Source: Devosia lucknowensis (GTDB taxonomy: Bacteria; Pseudomonadota; Alphaproteobacteria; Rhizobiales; Devosiaceae). Taken from it: a DNA stretch of 64,000 bases. The DNA lies in the NCBI RefSeq assembly GCF_900177655.1, contig NZ_FXWK01000001.1, positions 1,240,001-1,304,000 on the forward strand. The letters run 5' to 3'. Shown here in pieces: positions 8,966 to 18,771 of the stretch. Under the pieces are notes generated by a model. It saw only the letters and a list, made by a program, of their open reading frames with translations. It did no database searches and was not told the origin of the DNA. Position 1 is the stretch's first letter. Each line of letters opens with the position of its first letter. Made by a program: the position numbers and the translations under genes.

Positions 8966-9721
8966 TCATCCCGCCAGCGTGACAACCACCGCCCCGCGCG
9001 GCGTCGCTACCACCGTATGCTCGTACTGCACGGTCGGCGCCAGGGGCTCGGCCGTCAGCGTCCACTCGTCGTCATCATACATCTGCTCGGCCATCTGACC
9101 GCCCATCGACAGGAACGGCTCGATGGTAAAGACGAGGCCATTCTGAATTTTTCGCCGCTCCGACCGGTCCGGCCAGGTCGGAATTTCGCCAGGCTCGTCG
9201 TGAAGACTGGCACCGACGCCGTGGCTGGCGAGGTTGCGGATCAGCGTGTATCCGCCCTTCTTGGCCACCTTGCCGATGGCCGTGCCGATATCGGCCAGCG
9301 CGCCTCCCGCCTTCACCGCATTGATCCCGGCCCACATCGCCTTCTTGCCGTCACGGCAAAGGTTTTCCAGCCGCTTGTCAGCCTTGCCCAGAATGTAGGA
9401 CGCGCCGCAATCGGCGAACACGCCATCGAGTTCGGCTGAAACGTCGATATTGACGAGGTCGCCGGCGGCAAGAACCCGATTGCCCGGAATGCCGTGCGCG
9501 ATCTCCTCGTTCACCGAGATGCAGGTCGCGCCCGGAAAGTCATAGGTCAGCACCGGCGCAGATACCGCGCCATACCCGGCCAGAAACTTGGCGCCGATTT
9601 CGTCCAGCTCCAGCGTCGTCATGCCCGGCCGCATGGCCGTCGCCATGGCCTCGCGGGCCATGGCGCAGATCCGCCCGATCGCCTTGAGCTTGTCGAGCTG
9701 TTCGTCAGTCGTGATGATCAA
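8966..9721 (-). CDS. map: Type I methionine aminopeptidase
   Basis: Map removes the initiator methionine from nascent proteins in the cytoplasm, using two metal ions. The 251-residue product has the five metal ligands in order: Asp in NIDVSAELDG, Asp in GVFADCG, His in LASHGVG, Glu in FTIEPF and Glu in VQYEHTV. The first codon is TTG at 9721, supported by an AAGG box eight bases upstream that lies inside the last codons of pgi. The pgi stop is only four bases away, so translation is probably coupled to pgi. Confidence 0.95.
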   Translation of the reverse strand: MIITTDEQLDKLKAIGRICAMAREAMATAMRPGMTTLELDEIGAKFLAGYGAVSAPVLTYDFPGATCISVNEEIAHGIPGNRVLAAGDLVNIDVSAELDGVFADCGASYILGKADKRLENLCRDGKKAMWAGINAVKAGGALADIGTAIGKVAKKGGYTLIRNLASHGVGASLHDEPGEIPTWPDRSERRKIQNGLVFTIEPFLSMGGQMAEQMYDDDEWTLTAEPLAPTVQYEHTVVATPRGAVVVTLAG

Positions 9722-9724
9722 GCG

Positions 9725-11365
9725 TCAGGCCTTGTTGGCAAGGTAGTATCCGAGCAGCCCCTGCGTCGAGGCGTCGTGTCCTTCGCCGCTCTCTTCGCCC
9801 TTCACCTTGGGCAGGAGGGCCTTGGCAAGCTGCTTGCCCAGTTCCACGCCCCACTGGTCGTAGGAGTTGACGTTCCAGATCACGCCCTGCACGAACACCT
9901 TGTGCTCGTAGAGCGCAATGAGCGAGCCCAGTACTTCCGGCGTCAGTTGCTTGTAGAACAGCGTATTGGATGGCCGGTTACCCGGGAACACCTTGTGCGG
10001 CGCCAGCGCCTTGATCTGGTCCTTGTCGAGGCCTTGCGCCTTGAGCTCGGCGACCACCTCGTCCTTGGTCTTGCCCAGCATCAGCGCTTCCGATTGCGCC
10101 AGCACATTGGCGACCAGCTTGTCGTGATGCGGCGGCAGGTTTTCGTGCGGACGCGCCGCAATCAGGAAATCGCACGGTATGACGTCGGTACCCTGGTGGA
10201 TCAGCTGATAGAAGGCGTGCTGGCCATTGGTACCCGGCTCGCCCCAGACGATCGGGCCAGTCGGCCAGTCGACCTTCTTGCCATCAAGCGTCACCGACTT
10301 GCCGTTCGATTCCATGTCCTGCTGCTGCAGATAGGCGGCAAAGCGGCTGAGCCGCTGGTCGTAGGGCAGAACGGCATGGGTTGAAAAACCCCAGGCATTG
10401 CGATACCAGACGCCGATCAGCGCCATGATCACCGGGAGATTGCGCTCCAGCGGCGTTTCGAGGAAATGCCGGTCCATGGCGTCGGCACCCGCGAGAAACT
10501 TCGCGAAATTGTCGTACCCCACGGCCAGCGCGATCGGCAGCCCGATCGCCGACCACACCGAATAGCGCCCGCCGACCCAGTCCCAGAACCCGAATATGCG
10601 GTCCTGCCGGATTCCGAACTTCGCGCAAGCCTCGAGATTGGTCGACACCGCAGCAAAGTGGTTCGGCACCGCCTCCTCGCCCAGCGTGTCCGAAATCCAG
10701 TCTCGCGCCGAATTGGCATTGGTCATGGTTTCGTCGGTGGTGAAGGTCTTGGACGCTACGATGAACAGCGTCTTCTTGGGGTCGAGTCGCTTGAGGACGT
10801 CGTGAATATGCGCGCCATCGACATTCGAGACGTAATGGGCACGCAGGTCGGCGCGCGTATAGGGTTCGAGCGCCAGCGTCACCATGGCCGGGCCTAGATC
10901 CGACCCGCCGATGCCGATATTGACCACATCGGTGAACTGCGCGCCGCCCTGGCCGCGGATCTCGCCCGAGCGCACCGCATTGGTATAGGTCTCGATGGCC
11001 GCGAGCACCGCCCGCACGTCGGGCATGACGTCCTTGCCGTCGACTTCGACCGGCTTGTCGCCCTGGTAGCGCAGCGCCATGTGCATCACGGCGCGGTCTT
11101 CGGTGATGTTGATGTGCTCGCCTTCGCACATCTGGCTGCGGCGATCTTCCACCCCGGCGGCGCGCGCCAACTCGAACAGCGCATCCATCGCATCTTCGTC
11201 GATGCGGTTCTTGGAATAGTCGAGCAGGATGTCGGCACCGGTGGCCGAGAACCGCTGGAAGCGGTTGGGATCGAGCGCGAACATTTCGCGCATCGTGTAA
11301 TCGTCCAGCCGCTTGCGCTGCTTGGTCAGCAGATTGAGCACGTCGCCGCGTTCGCCCTTGGCCAT
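9725..11365 (-). CDS. pgi: Glucose-6-phosphate isomerase
   Basis: Pgi interconverts glucose-6-phosphate and fructose-6-phosphate, feeding glycolysis/gluconeogenesis and also the substrate used by GlmS. The 546-residue length is typical. Family signatures include [11 protein letters not shown] (about 135-145), the [13 protein letters not shown] region, [16 protein letters not shown], and [20 protein letters not shown] near the catalytic His; the tail has [13 protein letters not shown] with the catalytic Lys. ATG 11365 was chosen because AAGGGA lies seven bases upstream; an ATG six bases earlier is too close to that site. Confidence 0.96.
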   Translation of the reverse strand: MAKGERGDVLNLLTKQRKRLDDYTMREMFALDPNRFQRFSATGADILLDYSKNRIDEDAMDALFELARAAGVEDRRSQMCEGEHINITEDRAVMHMALRYQGDKPVEVDGKDVMPDVRAVLAAIETYTNAVRSGEIRGQGGAQFTDVVNIGIGGSDLGPAMVTLALEPYTRADLRAHYVSNVDGAHIHDVLKRLDPKKTLFIVASKTFTTDETMTNANSARDWISDTLGEEAVPNHFAAVSTNLEACAKFGIRQDRIFGFWDWVGGRYSVWSAIGLPIALAVGYDNFAKFLAGADAMDRHFLETPLERNLPVIMALIGVWYRNAWGFSTHAVLPYDQRLSRFAAYLQQQDMESNGKSVTLDGKKVDWPTGPIVWGEPGTNGQHAFYQLIHQGTDVIPCDFLIAARPHENLPPHHDKLVANVLAQSEALMLGKTKDEVVAELKAQGLDKDQIKALAPHKVFPGNRPSNTLFYKQLTPEVLGSLIALYEHKVFVQGVIWNVNSYDQWGVELGKQLAKALLPKVKGEESGEGHDASTQGLLGYYLANKA

Positions 11366-11387
11366 GGTCATGTCCCTTTGAGAAAAC

Positions 11388-12515
11388 CTAGAGAGGCGGC
11401 AGGTCGCCGGCGGCCCATGCCGCACGTGTCTCTGCCGCGAAATCCGTCATCCGTCCGGCCGCAATCGCTGCCCGTGTCCCCGCCGTCAGTTCCTGATAAT
11501 AGGCCAGGTTGATCTGCGAAAGCACCATGGCGCCCAAAATCTCTTCGGTCTTGACCAGATGGTGCAGATAAGCGCGGCTCCAGCGTCGGCAGTTGGGGTT
11601 GGGCGACGCCTCGTCCAGCGGACGATGGTCATCCTTATGCCGGGCATTTTTCAGGTTGATGACGCCGAAGCGGGTGTAGGCATGGCCATGTCGTCCGGCG
11701 CGCGTCGGGTGGACGCAGTCGAACATGTCGATACCGCGCTCGATCCCGCCAAGGATATCGTCCGGCTTGCCGACGCCCATGAGGTAGCGCGGCCGGTCCT
11801 CCGGCAATTCCGGCGTGATGTCGCTGAGCACCCGGAACATCACCGCCTGCGGCTCGCCGACAGCCAGTCCGCCAACGGCATAGCCGTCGAAGCCGATCGA
11901 CTTGAGCCCCGCGGCCGATCGCCCGCGCAATTCGGCGTCGTCACCGCCCTGCACGATGCCGAAAAGCGCCCGGTTCTGCTGATTGTTGAAAGCGGTTTTC
12001 GACCGCTCCGCCCAGCGAATGGAAAGCTCCATTGCCCGCTCCATCTCCTTGCGCTCGGCCGGTAGTGCGATGCACTCGTCGAGCTGCATAATGATATCGC
12101 TGTCGAGCAGAGTCTGGATTTCGATCGAGCGCTCCGGCGTCAGTTCGTAGGCCGATCCATCGATATGCGACTTGAACGTCACGCCCTTCTCGGTGAGCTT
12201 GCGCAGCTTGGCCAGCGACATCACCTGGAAACCGCCGCTATCGGTCAGGATCGGCCGCTGCCAATCCATGAAATCGTGCAGCCCCCCAAGGGAGGCGACC
12301 CGTTCTGCGCCGGGGCGCAGCATCAGGTGGTAGGTATTGCCAAGCAGGATATCCGCGCCGGTTTCACGCACCTGCTCGGGATACATGGCCTTGACCGTTC
12401 CGGCTGTCCCGACGGGCATGAATGCTGGGGTATTGATCTCGCCGCGCGGCGTATCGATGCGGCCCTGACGGGCCATGCCGTCCGAGGCGAGAACGGAAAA
12501 TGTGACTTGCTTCAT
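11388..12515 (-). CDS. tgt: tRNA-guanine(34) transglycosylase Tgt (zinc cysteines partly lost)
   Basis: Tgt swaps guanine 34 for preQ1 in tRNAs with GUN anticodons, on the route to queuosine; queA in this window acts next. The 375-residue length is normal. [28 protein letters not shown] and [12 protein letters not shown] are family motifs. The usual C-x-C-x-x-C zinc site is here S-P-N-P-N-C (codons 11589-11606), so two of three cysteines are replaced. I recall similar loss in rhizobial Tgt proteins, so activity is likely kept. ATG 12515 ([13 protein letters not shown]) was chosen by homology. Confidence 0.94.
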   Translation of the reverse strand: MKQVTFSVLASDGMARQGRIDTPRGEINTPAFMPVGTAGTVKAMYPEQVRETGADILLGNTYHLMLRPGAERVASLGGLHDFMDWQRPILTDSGGFQVMSLAKLRKLTEKGVTFKSHIDGSAYELTPERSIEIQTLLDSDIIMQLDECIALPAERKEMERAMELSIRWAERSKTAFNNQQNRALFGIVQGGDDAELRGRSAAGLKSIGFDGYAVGGLAVGEPQAVMFRVLSDITPELPEDRPRYLMGVGKPDDILGGIERGIDMFDCVHPTRAGRHGHAYTRFGVINLKNARHKDDHRPLDEASPNPNCRRWSRAYLHHLVKTEEILGAMVLSQINLAYYQELTAGTRAAIAAGRMTDFAAETRAAWAAGDLPPL

Positions 12516-12575
12516 GGCCCGGGTTCTAGCCTGTTGCGACGCGCCCGACAATCGGTCTGGGCGCGCCTCCTCGGG

Positions 12576-13361
12576 TCAGGCCGCCGGCGCGAAGTTGTTG
12601 TTGGCGTCCAGCACCTGTTTGACCCGTTCCTGCACTTCGGAGCGCGCACGCCACCAGTCCTTGCTGCGAACCGGCACGCGGGCGACGAGGGTCATGTTGG
12701 AATCGCCCAGTGTGTCCAGAAGCACTTCCGACTGTGCATTGGGGTCGGAATAGTCGGTGCGCATGGAACCCACCAGTTGCGCGCGCACGGTCGCAAGATC
12801 GGCACTGCGCGGAACGTTGAACTTGACCTCGACCATACGGTCCGCCTCGCGGCTGTAGTTGATGATCTTGGCGTTGGAGAGCTTTGAATTCGGCGCGAAC
12901 AAGAACACGCCGTCGATGGTGCGCATCTGCGTGGCGAACAGCCCCACTTCCACCACCGTACCCACGATGCCGTCGGCGTCGATATAGTCGCCCGTGTTGA
13001 ACGGACGCAGGAACACCAGCATGATGCCGGCCGCTATATTCGACAGGGTTCCCTGCAAGGCCAGCGCGATGGCCAGGCCGGCCGCGCCGAGCACTGCCAG
13101 GATCGAGGCCGTTTCCACGCCGAACTGCCCCAGCACGATGATGATGGTGACGAACAGCACGGCATATCGAACGACCTGACCGATCAGCGGCGCCACGGTC
13201 GCGCTATTGCGCACCCGCGCCGCCACGAAGGATGCGAGGGCCCGCGATACGATATTGGCGATGATCCAACCCGCCACCAGCACGATGATCGCGACCAGCA
13301 ACGACCATGCATTGGTGAGGATCCAGGCGGTCGAAACGCCGAAAAAGGTATCGTCGGTCAA
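12576..13361 (-). CDS. MscS-family small-conductance mechanosensitive channel
   Basis: The 261-residue inner membrane protein has three N-terminal helices, then the pore-lining TM3 with the Gly/Ala pattern around LAVLGAAGLAIALALQGTLSNIAAG, and a beta domain starting FLRPFNTGDYID, as in E. coli MscS. Such channels open under membrane tension and release solutes on osmotic downshock. The start is TTG 13361 with a GGAG box seven bases upstream. It is the first gene of a leftward group that continues with tgt, although a 60-base gap separates them. Confidence 0.92.
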   Translation of the reverse strand: MTDDTFFGVSTAWILTNAWSLLVAIIVLVAGWIIANIVSRALASFVAARVRNSATVAPLIGQVVRYAVLFVTIIIVLGQFGVETASILAVLGAAGLAIALALQGTLSNIAAGIMLVFLRPFNTGDYIDADGIVGTVVEVGLFATQMRTIDGVFLFAPNSKLSNAKIINYSREADRMVEVKFNVPRSADLATVRAQLVGSMRTDYSDPNAQSEVLLDTLGDSNMTLVARVPVRSKDWWRARSEVQERVKQVLDANNNFAPAA

Positions 13362-13514
13362 GGTTTGGCTCCTGTTTGGATGATAAGGGCAAAAGCTCTT
13401 GCATCCGTATTGGTTGCAGCCTTTTTGCCGCGGAGTGGGCCCCTGCCTTCATAAAGTTGCCACTCTTGTTGGCGCCTCTACCCCAGTTAAAACATTGTCT
13501 GTGAGGGATTTTTG

Positions 13515-13946
13515 ATGAACCGTTTTGCCGTGCTCGCTGCCGCCATCCTGCCTCTTCTGGCCGTCCCCACGCTTGCGCAGGAACATGAGGGGTTCTGGTC
13601 CGGGCAAGGCGAGGGCGACATCACCCTCGATCTCACCCATGTCGAGAATGACGTCTATAAGATTTCCATCAACACCGTCGTGCCGATCTCGGATGTCGGC
13701 GGCTGCGCCGGTGGCATCGACGGCGAGGTGATCCTGACAAGCGAAGGCGGCAATTTTTTCGTCGAGAACGAAGACTATGACCCGCAGCAGGAAGAAGCCG
13801 GTCTCAATCGCCGCTACTGCGAAATCGCCCTGACGTTTAACGAGGACGGCACGCTCACTACCGAAGAAAAGACCGGGTGCCTCTATTATCACGGCGCCGC
13901 CTGTGGCTTCAGCGGCACGCTCGAGCACGACGCCGCCGGCCTCTAA
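13515..13946 (+). CDS. Secreted small protein of unknown function
   Basis: The 143-residue product starts with a clear Sec signal peptide (MNRFAVLAAAILPLLAVPTLA, cut about after A21-Q). The mature part is acidic and rich in beta-forming residues, with four or five cysteines (around GGCAGG, RRYCEIAL, GCLYYHGAACGFSG) that could form disulfides in the periplasm. I do not recognise a family. ATG 13515 was chosen over the adjoining TTG; GAGGGA lies upstream. Its stop overlaps that of the convergent exoD gene by three bases. Confidence 0.75.
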   Translation: MNRFAVLAAAILPLLAVPTLAQEHEGFWSGQGEGDITLDLTHVENDVYKISINTVVPISDVGGCAGGIDGEVILTSEGGNFFVENEDYDPQQEEAGLNRRYCEIALTFNEDGTLTTEEKTGCLYYHGAACGFSGTLEHDAAGL

Positions 13947-14572
13947 GAGGCCATCGACTGGAAGGCCGTCATCCCCAGGTGCAGGACACCCAGGATGATG
14001 GCTGCGTCGACAATGAGGCCCAGCGCAGTCGCCACGAGTCCGGTGATGACCCCCACCCCGTCGCGATTGAGCATTGAAAACGCGATGATGCAAAGCCCGA
14101 CATTGGGAATGGCATTGATGAAGGGAATGGGCAGCGCCATCACCAGGCTCACCCCGATCACCAGGACGCCATAAGGCACCACCGCGCCCGCGCCGGTCAA
14201 CCACCGCATCCGCGGTCGCGAAAACCGCGATAGCAAATTGGCGACCTTCACGACCTGGTTGCTGCCCCGCACCATCAGGTCGATGGGCAGCTTCCGCCGT
14301 CCCAATATGCCCGGCAGCCGGATCGGCCGGCCCATCAGCATGGCAATGGCGATCGCCCCTGTGGTGAACGCGATCGTGCCGCCGTAGCCTGGAGGTCCCG
14401 GGATCATGTTGAACAGCGACACCACGAGCAGCAGGAGCCGGTGAGACTTCGGCCCCAGCAGCTCGATCAGCCTGTCGAGCGTCACGTGCGATTGATTGTG
14501 GTCAGCGGCCAGCCGGAGCGATCGGGCAATGCGCCGCATGTATCTGTTGATCGGCGAATGCCGCTCCGTCAC
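13943..14572 (-). CDS. ExoD-family exopolysaccharide synthesis membrane protein
   Basis: The 209-residue protein matches the ExoD family: an N-terminal helical region ([12 protein letters not shown]), then [13 protein letters not shown], a stretch RRKLPI and a C-terminal pair of long hydrophobic segments (about 130-205). ExoD was first described in Sinorhizobium, where mutants are affected in exopolysaccharide and alkali tolerance; its biochemical role is unknown. Its ATG (14570-14572) overlaps the queA TGA, so it is co-translated with queA, though no link to queuosine is evident. Confidence 0.85.
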   Translation of the reverse strand: MTERHSPINRYMRRIARSLRLAADHNQSHVTLDRLIELLGPKSHRLLLLVVSLFNMIPGPPGYGGTIAFTTGAIAIAMLMGRPIRLPGILGRRKLPIDLMVRGSNQVVKVANLLSRFSRPRMRWLTGAGAVVPYGVLVIGVSLVMALPIPFINAIPNVGLCIIAFSMLNRDGVGVITGLVATALGLIVDAAIILGVLHLGMTAFQSMAS

Positions 14573-15648
14573 GCATCATCCTCGGGATGCGGGGCACGGT
14601 GCAACAGCGACGAGTCGCCGTAGGAATAGAAGCGATATGCGTTGCCGATGGCATGTGCGTACGCGTCCTTCATCGTCTGCAGGCCCGAAAAGGCGCTGAC
14701 CAGCATGAAGAGGGTCGATTTGGGCAGGTGGAAGTTCGTCATCAGCACGTCTACCGTCCGGAACCGGAAGCCAGGCGTGATGAAGATGTCGGTATCGCCC
14801 ACGAAGGGCTTCAGCTCACCCGTTGCCCGCGAAGCGGTTTCGAGCAACCTGAGACTGGTCGTTCCGACTGCGATCACCCTGCCCCCTGCGGCACGGCGCG
14901 CATTGATCCGCTCGACGGTTGCCTGGTCGATCTCGCCCCATTCTGAATGCATGACGTGGTCGTCGGTGTCATCTGCCTTCATCGGCAGGAAGGTCCCGGC
15001 GCCCACATGCAGAGTGACCCGCTCCATGGCGACATCCATGTCGGCGAGATCCTGCAGCAGCTTTTCGGTAAAGTGCAGCCCGGCAGTGGGTGCGGCGACA
15101 GCGCCGTCCTCCGCGGCATAGACAGTCTGGTAGTCGACCTTGTCGCGCTCCTCCACTGGCCGCTTGGCCCCGATATAGGGTGGAAGCGGCATGGCGCCAT
15201 GCGACTTGATGGCCTCGTCGAGTTGGGCACCGCCCAGCTCGAACTCCAGCGTCACCTCGCCGGTGTCCCCCTTGCCGGCCACGCGGGCGATCAGGGGATC
15301 GGCACCGCCATTCCCGAGTTCGAGCCGATCAAGCAGATGCAGTTTCTTGGCCGGTCGGGCGAACGCCCGCCAGGTATGGGCATCGTCGCGCTTGTGCAGG
15401 TTGAACGACACGTTGGCGCGAGTCTCCCCGCGCACGCGGATGCCCTTGAGCTCCGCTGGTAGCACCCGCGTATCGTTGACCACAAGCACGTCACCGGGTC
15501 GCAACAGCGTCCGGAGGTCGGGGATATGCTGGTTCGCAAAGGGCTCACCCGGCCGCACCACCAGAAGTCGTGCGCTGTCGCGCGGCTCGGCCGGATGCAG
15601 GGCAATCAGGGTTTCGGGCAGGTCGAAGTCGAATTCTGTAACGCGCAT
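14569..15648 (-). CDS. queA: S-adenosylmethionine:tRNA ribosyltransferase-isomerase QueA
   Basis: QueA transfers the ribosyl part of S-adenosylmethionine to preQ1-modified tRNA, forming epoxyqueuosine. The 359-residue product shows [25 protein letters not shown] at the N-terminus, [14 protein letters not shown], and [12 protein letters not shown] and VHVGAGTF-type motifs ([11 protein letters not shown]) typical of the family. It acts directly after Tgt, whose gene lies 2 kb away on the same strand. The ATG at 15648 starts the conserved N-terminus. Confidence 0.96.
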   Translation of the reverse strand: MRVTEFDFDLPETLIALHPAEPRDSARLLVVRPGEPFANQHIPDLRTLLRPGDVLVVNDTRVLPAELKGIRVRGETRANVSFNLHKRDDAHTWRAFARPAKKLHLLDRLELGNGGADPLIARVAGKGDTGEVTLEFELGGAQLDEAIKSHGAMPLPPYIGAKRPVEERDKVDYQTVYAAEDGAVAAPTAGLHFTEKLLQDLADMDVAMERVTLHVGAGTFLPMKADDTDDHVMHSEWGEIDQATVERINARRAAGGRVIAVGTTSLRLLETASRATGELKPFVGDTDIFITPGFRFRTVDVLMTNFHLPKSTLFMLVSAFSGLQTMKDAYAHAIGNAYRFYSYGDSSLLHRAPHPEDDA

Positions 15649-15706
15649 GGCCGCTCGTTAGCATGGCTTTGAGTTGGCGAAAACGTCGCGCGCGCAGCGG
15701 AAGTTG

Positions 15707-16156
15707 CTAAAGCACGCGGATCATCACTGCGCCGACCACGAGCAGTGCCGCCCCGGCCAGTCGCCCGACCGAAATCTCGCGCACCGCCATGCCCATGAAT
15801 CCGATCTTGTCGAGAAACAGTCCGCCCACCAGTTGGCCGGTGACGGAGAGCGCCATCACGGCCGCCGCTCCCATGACCGGGGTCAGCGTGATGTTCGAAA
15901 AGACATAGAACGCGCCCAGCAGCCCTCCGGCCACGAACGTCCACGGCGCAGGCGCTCCGAAATTGATTGGTGTGCCACCGAGATGGCTGAACAGGAACGC
16001 CAGCGCCCAGAGCACGACGCCGCCGGCGAGAAACGATACTGCGGCGGCCGCCACCGTCACTTCCAGTGCCCGCCCGAGGCTGGCATTGATTGGCGCCTGC
16101 GCGGCAATGCAGGCGCCCGCGATGACGCCCATGAGCGCCCAGAGAACTGTATCCAT
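15707..16156 (-). CDS. Small DMT-superfamily transporter (YdcZ/DUF606 family)
   Basis: The product (149 residues) consists of five hydrophobic segments and resembles the YdcZ/DMT2 family (Pfam DMT_YdcZ), half-size relatives of EamA transporters that work as dimers; the substrate is unknown. Motif-like features are AQAPINASLGRAL near the N-terminus and NITLTPVMGAAAVMALSVTGQLVGG in the middle. ATG 16156 gives MDTVLWALMG; TTG codons at 16162 and 16168 are alternatives. It lies 58 bases upstream of nothing essential: queA starts divergently only in spacing, as both read leftward. Confidence 0.82.
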   Translation of the reverse strand: MDTVLWALMGVIAGACIAAQAPINASLGRALEVTVAAAAVSFLAGGVVLWALAFLFSHLGGTPINFGAPAPWTFVAGGLLGAFYVFSNITLTPVMGAAAVMALSVTGQLVGGLFLDKIGFMGMAVREISVGRLAGAALLVVGAVMIRVL

Positions 16157-16255
16157 TTTCAAAATCAATGACCTGAGATGAGAAGCGGACTCAGCGTGAC
16201 AAGTCCGGCCAAGCCTCGACCAGATCGCTTCACACCTTCCGCGTCAAGCCTGCGG

Positions 16256-16672
16256 CTACTGCGCATCCGACTGGCAGGTGACGGTCCACAAGCCACCGCC
16301 GCCCACAGCCACGACCCCGCCGATCTGCGAGCGCTGCGCCTCGTAGACGCGGCCGATGCGGAAACTCATCGAATGGTGGCGGTCGCCATTCTCGTCGTCC
16401 CACGACACCGAGCCGCCTTCAGTGTCGTCACCGCGGAACCCGTCCTGGACATATTCGCCGTCGTGTTTGGGATGGTCGGGATTCGTCGAGTAGCCGAAAT
16501 CGTCGATCAGCTGCATGGTGACCTCGCGGATCGGCTGGTCGAGTCGATAGTCGAAGGCATAGCTGAAGGTGATCTCACCTTGCGCATCCGTGCAGGTCAC
16601 GGTCTCGACCGCCAGAGCCGGCGTCACCAGAAACGCCACGAGACCCGAAGTGATTGCGTGTTTCATCGCCAC
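16256..16672 (-). CDS. Secreted small protein, paralogue-like partner of the next gene
   Basis: A 138-residue product with a signal peptide (MAMKHAITSGLVAFLVTPALA). The mature part begins VETVTCTDAQGEITF and ends LWTVTCQSDAQ, so one Cys at each end could pair. The layout (N-terminal Cys, a YST motif, C-terminal VTC) is shared with the gene at 16676-17023 just upstream, which suggests an old tandem duplication (inference). I do not recognise a family. GTG 16672 was preferred because GGAGG lies eight bases before it; ATG 16666 is possible. Confidence 0.65.
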   Translation of the reverse strand: MAMKHAITSGLVAFLVTPALAVETVTCTDAQGEITFSYAFDYRLDQPIREVTMQLIDDFGYSTNPDHPKHDGEYVQDGFRGDDTEGGSVSWDDENGDRHHSMSFRIGRVYEAQRSQIGGVVAVGGGGLWTVTCQSDAQ

Positions 16673-16675
16673 GGC

Positions 16676-17023
16676 TCACCCCTCCATGCATGTGACGTCG
16701 ACCTGCATGGTCTGCGAACGCAGCACTCCCACGAAGCTCTCGGTTGCCCGATCAAAGCGAACTCTGAGGCTGACGATGATGTCCTCGAAATTGGGATCGA
16801 CGAAATCGACCATGATGTCGTCGCCCTCGGCGAAGGCCTGGCCGACGGCGAATGGTTCGCCCTCGCCGCGCTCCGGGCCGGTCGAATAGGTGATGCCACC
16901 GATCTCGACGCTGGCGCCGAGCACCTGCATCACCACCAGCCGGCCCATGGCGATATCGGCCGATCCGCCCTCGCCTTCACAAAAAAGGCCCCCGCTTGCC
17001 TGGGCAGGCGAAACGAGAGCCAT
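16676..17023 (-). CDS. Secreted small protein with unclear start
   Basis: The ATG at 17023 gives 115 residues, MALVSPAQASGGLFC..., but the hydrophobic h-region extends upstream in frame (NLCVATLVAA before the Met) where no ATG, GTG or TTG exists near the ppi stop at 17052. The true start is therefore uncertain: either the signal peptide is unusually short, or a rarer codon such as CTG is used. The mature protein begins GGLFCEGEGG and ends QVDVTCMEG, like its downstream neighbour. It follows the cyclophilin gene and precedes its likely paralogue, four bases away from its start. Confidence 0.6.
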   Translation of the reverse strand: MALVSPAQASGGLFCEGEGGSADIAMGRLVVMQVLGASVEIGGITYSTGPERGEGEPFAVGQAFAEGDDIMVDFVDPNFEDIIVSLRVRFDRATESFVGVLRSQTMQVDVTCMEG

Positions 17024-17051
17024 GGCCGCAACCAGCGTTGCGACGCAAAGA

Positions 17052-17564
<513 letters not shown>

Positions 17565-17695
17565 GTTCAGCAACTTTCCTTGGAGAGGGTCGGCCCGCAT
17601 TTAGGCCGGATCGGCGACAGGCGCAAGGTTCGCCGAACCAACCGAAACCGCACCGCAAGGCGATGACGGCGTCCCGATGGTCCGGCGATCGCGCC

Positions 17696-18280
17696 TTACT
17701 TGTATTCGATGGCGGCCGAGACGATCTTGTCCGGGTTCTCGACGGCGCCATTGCGCTCCTGCGGACCCTTTTCGAGCGCGTCGACCGTCTCCATGCCCGA
17801 AACGACCTTCCCGAACACGGTGTACTGGCCGTCCAGGAAAGTGGAATCCGCGGTCACGATGAAGAACTGGGAATTGAACGAATTGGGGTCCTGGGACCGA
17901 GCCGCGCCCACTGCCCCGCGCACGAAGCTCTCGGAGTTGAACTCGGCCTCGACGTCGGGCATGTCCGATCCGCCGGTGCCGGCCATCGCCAGGTTGTATG
18001 CCGGATCGTCGGAGTCGCCGTTCGAAACGTCGCCGGTCTGGGCCATGAACCCGTCGATGACGCGATGGAACACCACGCCGTCATATTCGCCGGCTTCGGT
18101 CAGCGCCACGATGCGTTCGACATGCTTGGGCGCGATTTCCGGCAGCAGCTCGATGTCGACCACGCCGTCCTCCAGCGTCAGGATCAGGTGCGGCTGGCCC
18201 GACTGGGCAAAGGCCGGCGCAGCGACAAGGGTCGCGCCCAGGGCAAGCGCGGCGAAGGTACGGCGGGTCAACTTGATCAT
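17696..18280 (-). CDS. Secreted cyclophilin-type peptidyl-prolyl isomerase
   Basis: The 194-residue protein has a signal peptide (MIKLTRRTFAALALGATLVAAPAFA, twin Arg present but followed by T-F, so Sec or Tat is open) and a cyclophilin domain with FHRVIDGFMAQTGD and AARSQDPNSFNSQFFI. It should act as a periplasmic prolyl isomerase, with the next gene (17052) the cytoplasmic version. Its ATG overlaps the coaD stop (ATGA), so it is coupled to coaD. The order coaD-ppi-ppi-queA is familiar from rhizobial genomes. Confidence 0.93.
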   Translation of the reverse strand: MIKLTRRTFAALALGATLVAAPAFAQSGQPHLILTLEDGVVDIELLPEIAPKHVERIVALTEAGEYDGVVFHRVIDGFMAQTGDVSNGDSDDPAYNLAMAGTGGSDMPDVEAEFNSESFVRGAVGAARSQDPNSFNSQFFIVTADSTFLDGQYTVFGKVVSGMETVDALEKGPQERNGAVENPDKIVSAAIEYK

Positions 18281-18771
18281 TTGGACTTGAGAGCCTTGAA
18301 GACGATTGGAGGAACGAAGGCGGAAATATCCCCGCCCATTTCTGCGATCTGGCGCACCAATGTGGCCGAGATATGCCGAACCGGCGGGCTGGAGGGCAGG
18401 AAAACGGTCTGCAGGTCGGGCGCCATCTGCGCGTTCATGCCCACCATCTGCATTTCGTAATTGTAATCCGTGGTGTCGCGCAGCCCGCGGATGATCAGCT
18501 TGGCACCGTTTTCCCGCGCCGCATTGACCATGAGGCCCGAGAAATCGACGATCCGGAACGTGGTGTCGGTGCGGATGCCGATCGGCGGCAGCACCTGATC
18601 GAGGATGGCGACCCGGTCCTGGTGCGAAAACAGCGGGTTCTTCTTGGTGGCGCTGATACCGACCGCGACCACCAGCGTATCCACCAGCTTGCAGGCGCGT
18701 TCAATGACATCGAGATGCCCATTGGTCAGCGGATCGAACGACCCCGGATAGAATCCCACCAAACCCGTCAT
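18277..18771 (-). CDS. coaD: Pantetheine-phosphate adenylyltransferase CoaD
   Basis: CoaD transfers AMP from ATP to 4'-phosphopantetheine, the penultimate step of coenzyme A synthesis. The 164-residue protein has the nucleotidyltransferase motif GFYPGSFDPLTNGH (the T-x-G-H site), GLRDTTDYNYEMQM and the C-terminal ISATLVRQI substrate-binding region. Of two ATGs six bases apart, 18771 is preferred because AGGAG then lies nine bases upstream. Length matches the family. It is the first gene of the coaD-cyclophilin operon. Confidence 0.94.
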   Translation of the reverse strand: MTGLVGFYPGSFDPLTNGHLDVIERACKLVDTLVVAVGISATKKNPLFSHQDRVAILDQVLPPIGIRTDTTFRIVDFSGLMVNAARENGAKLIIRGLRDTTDYNYEMQMVGMNAQMAPDLQTVFLPSSPPVRHISATLVRQIAEMGGDISAFVPPIVFKALKSK

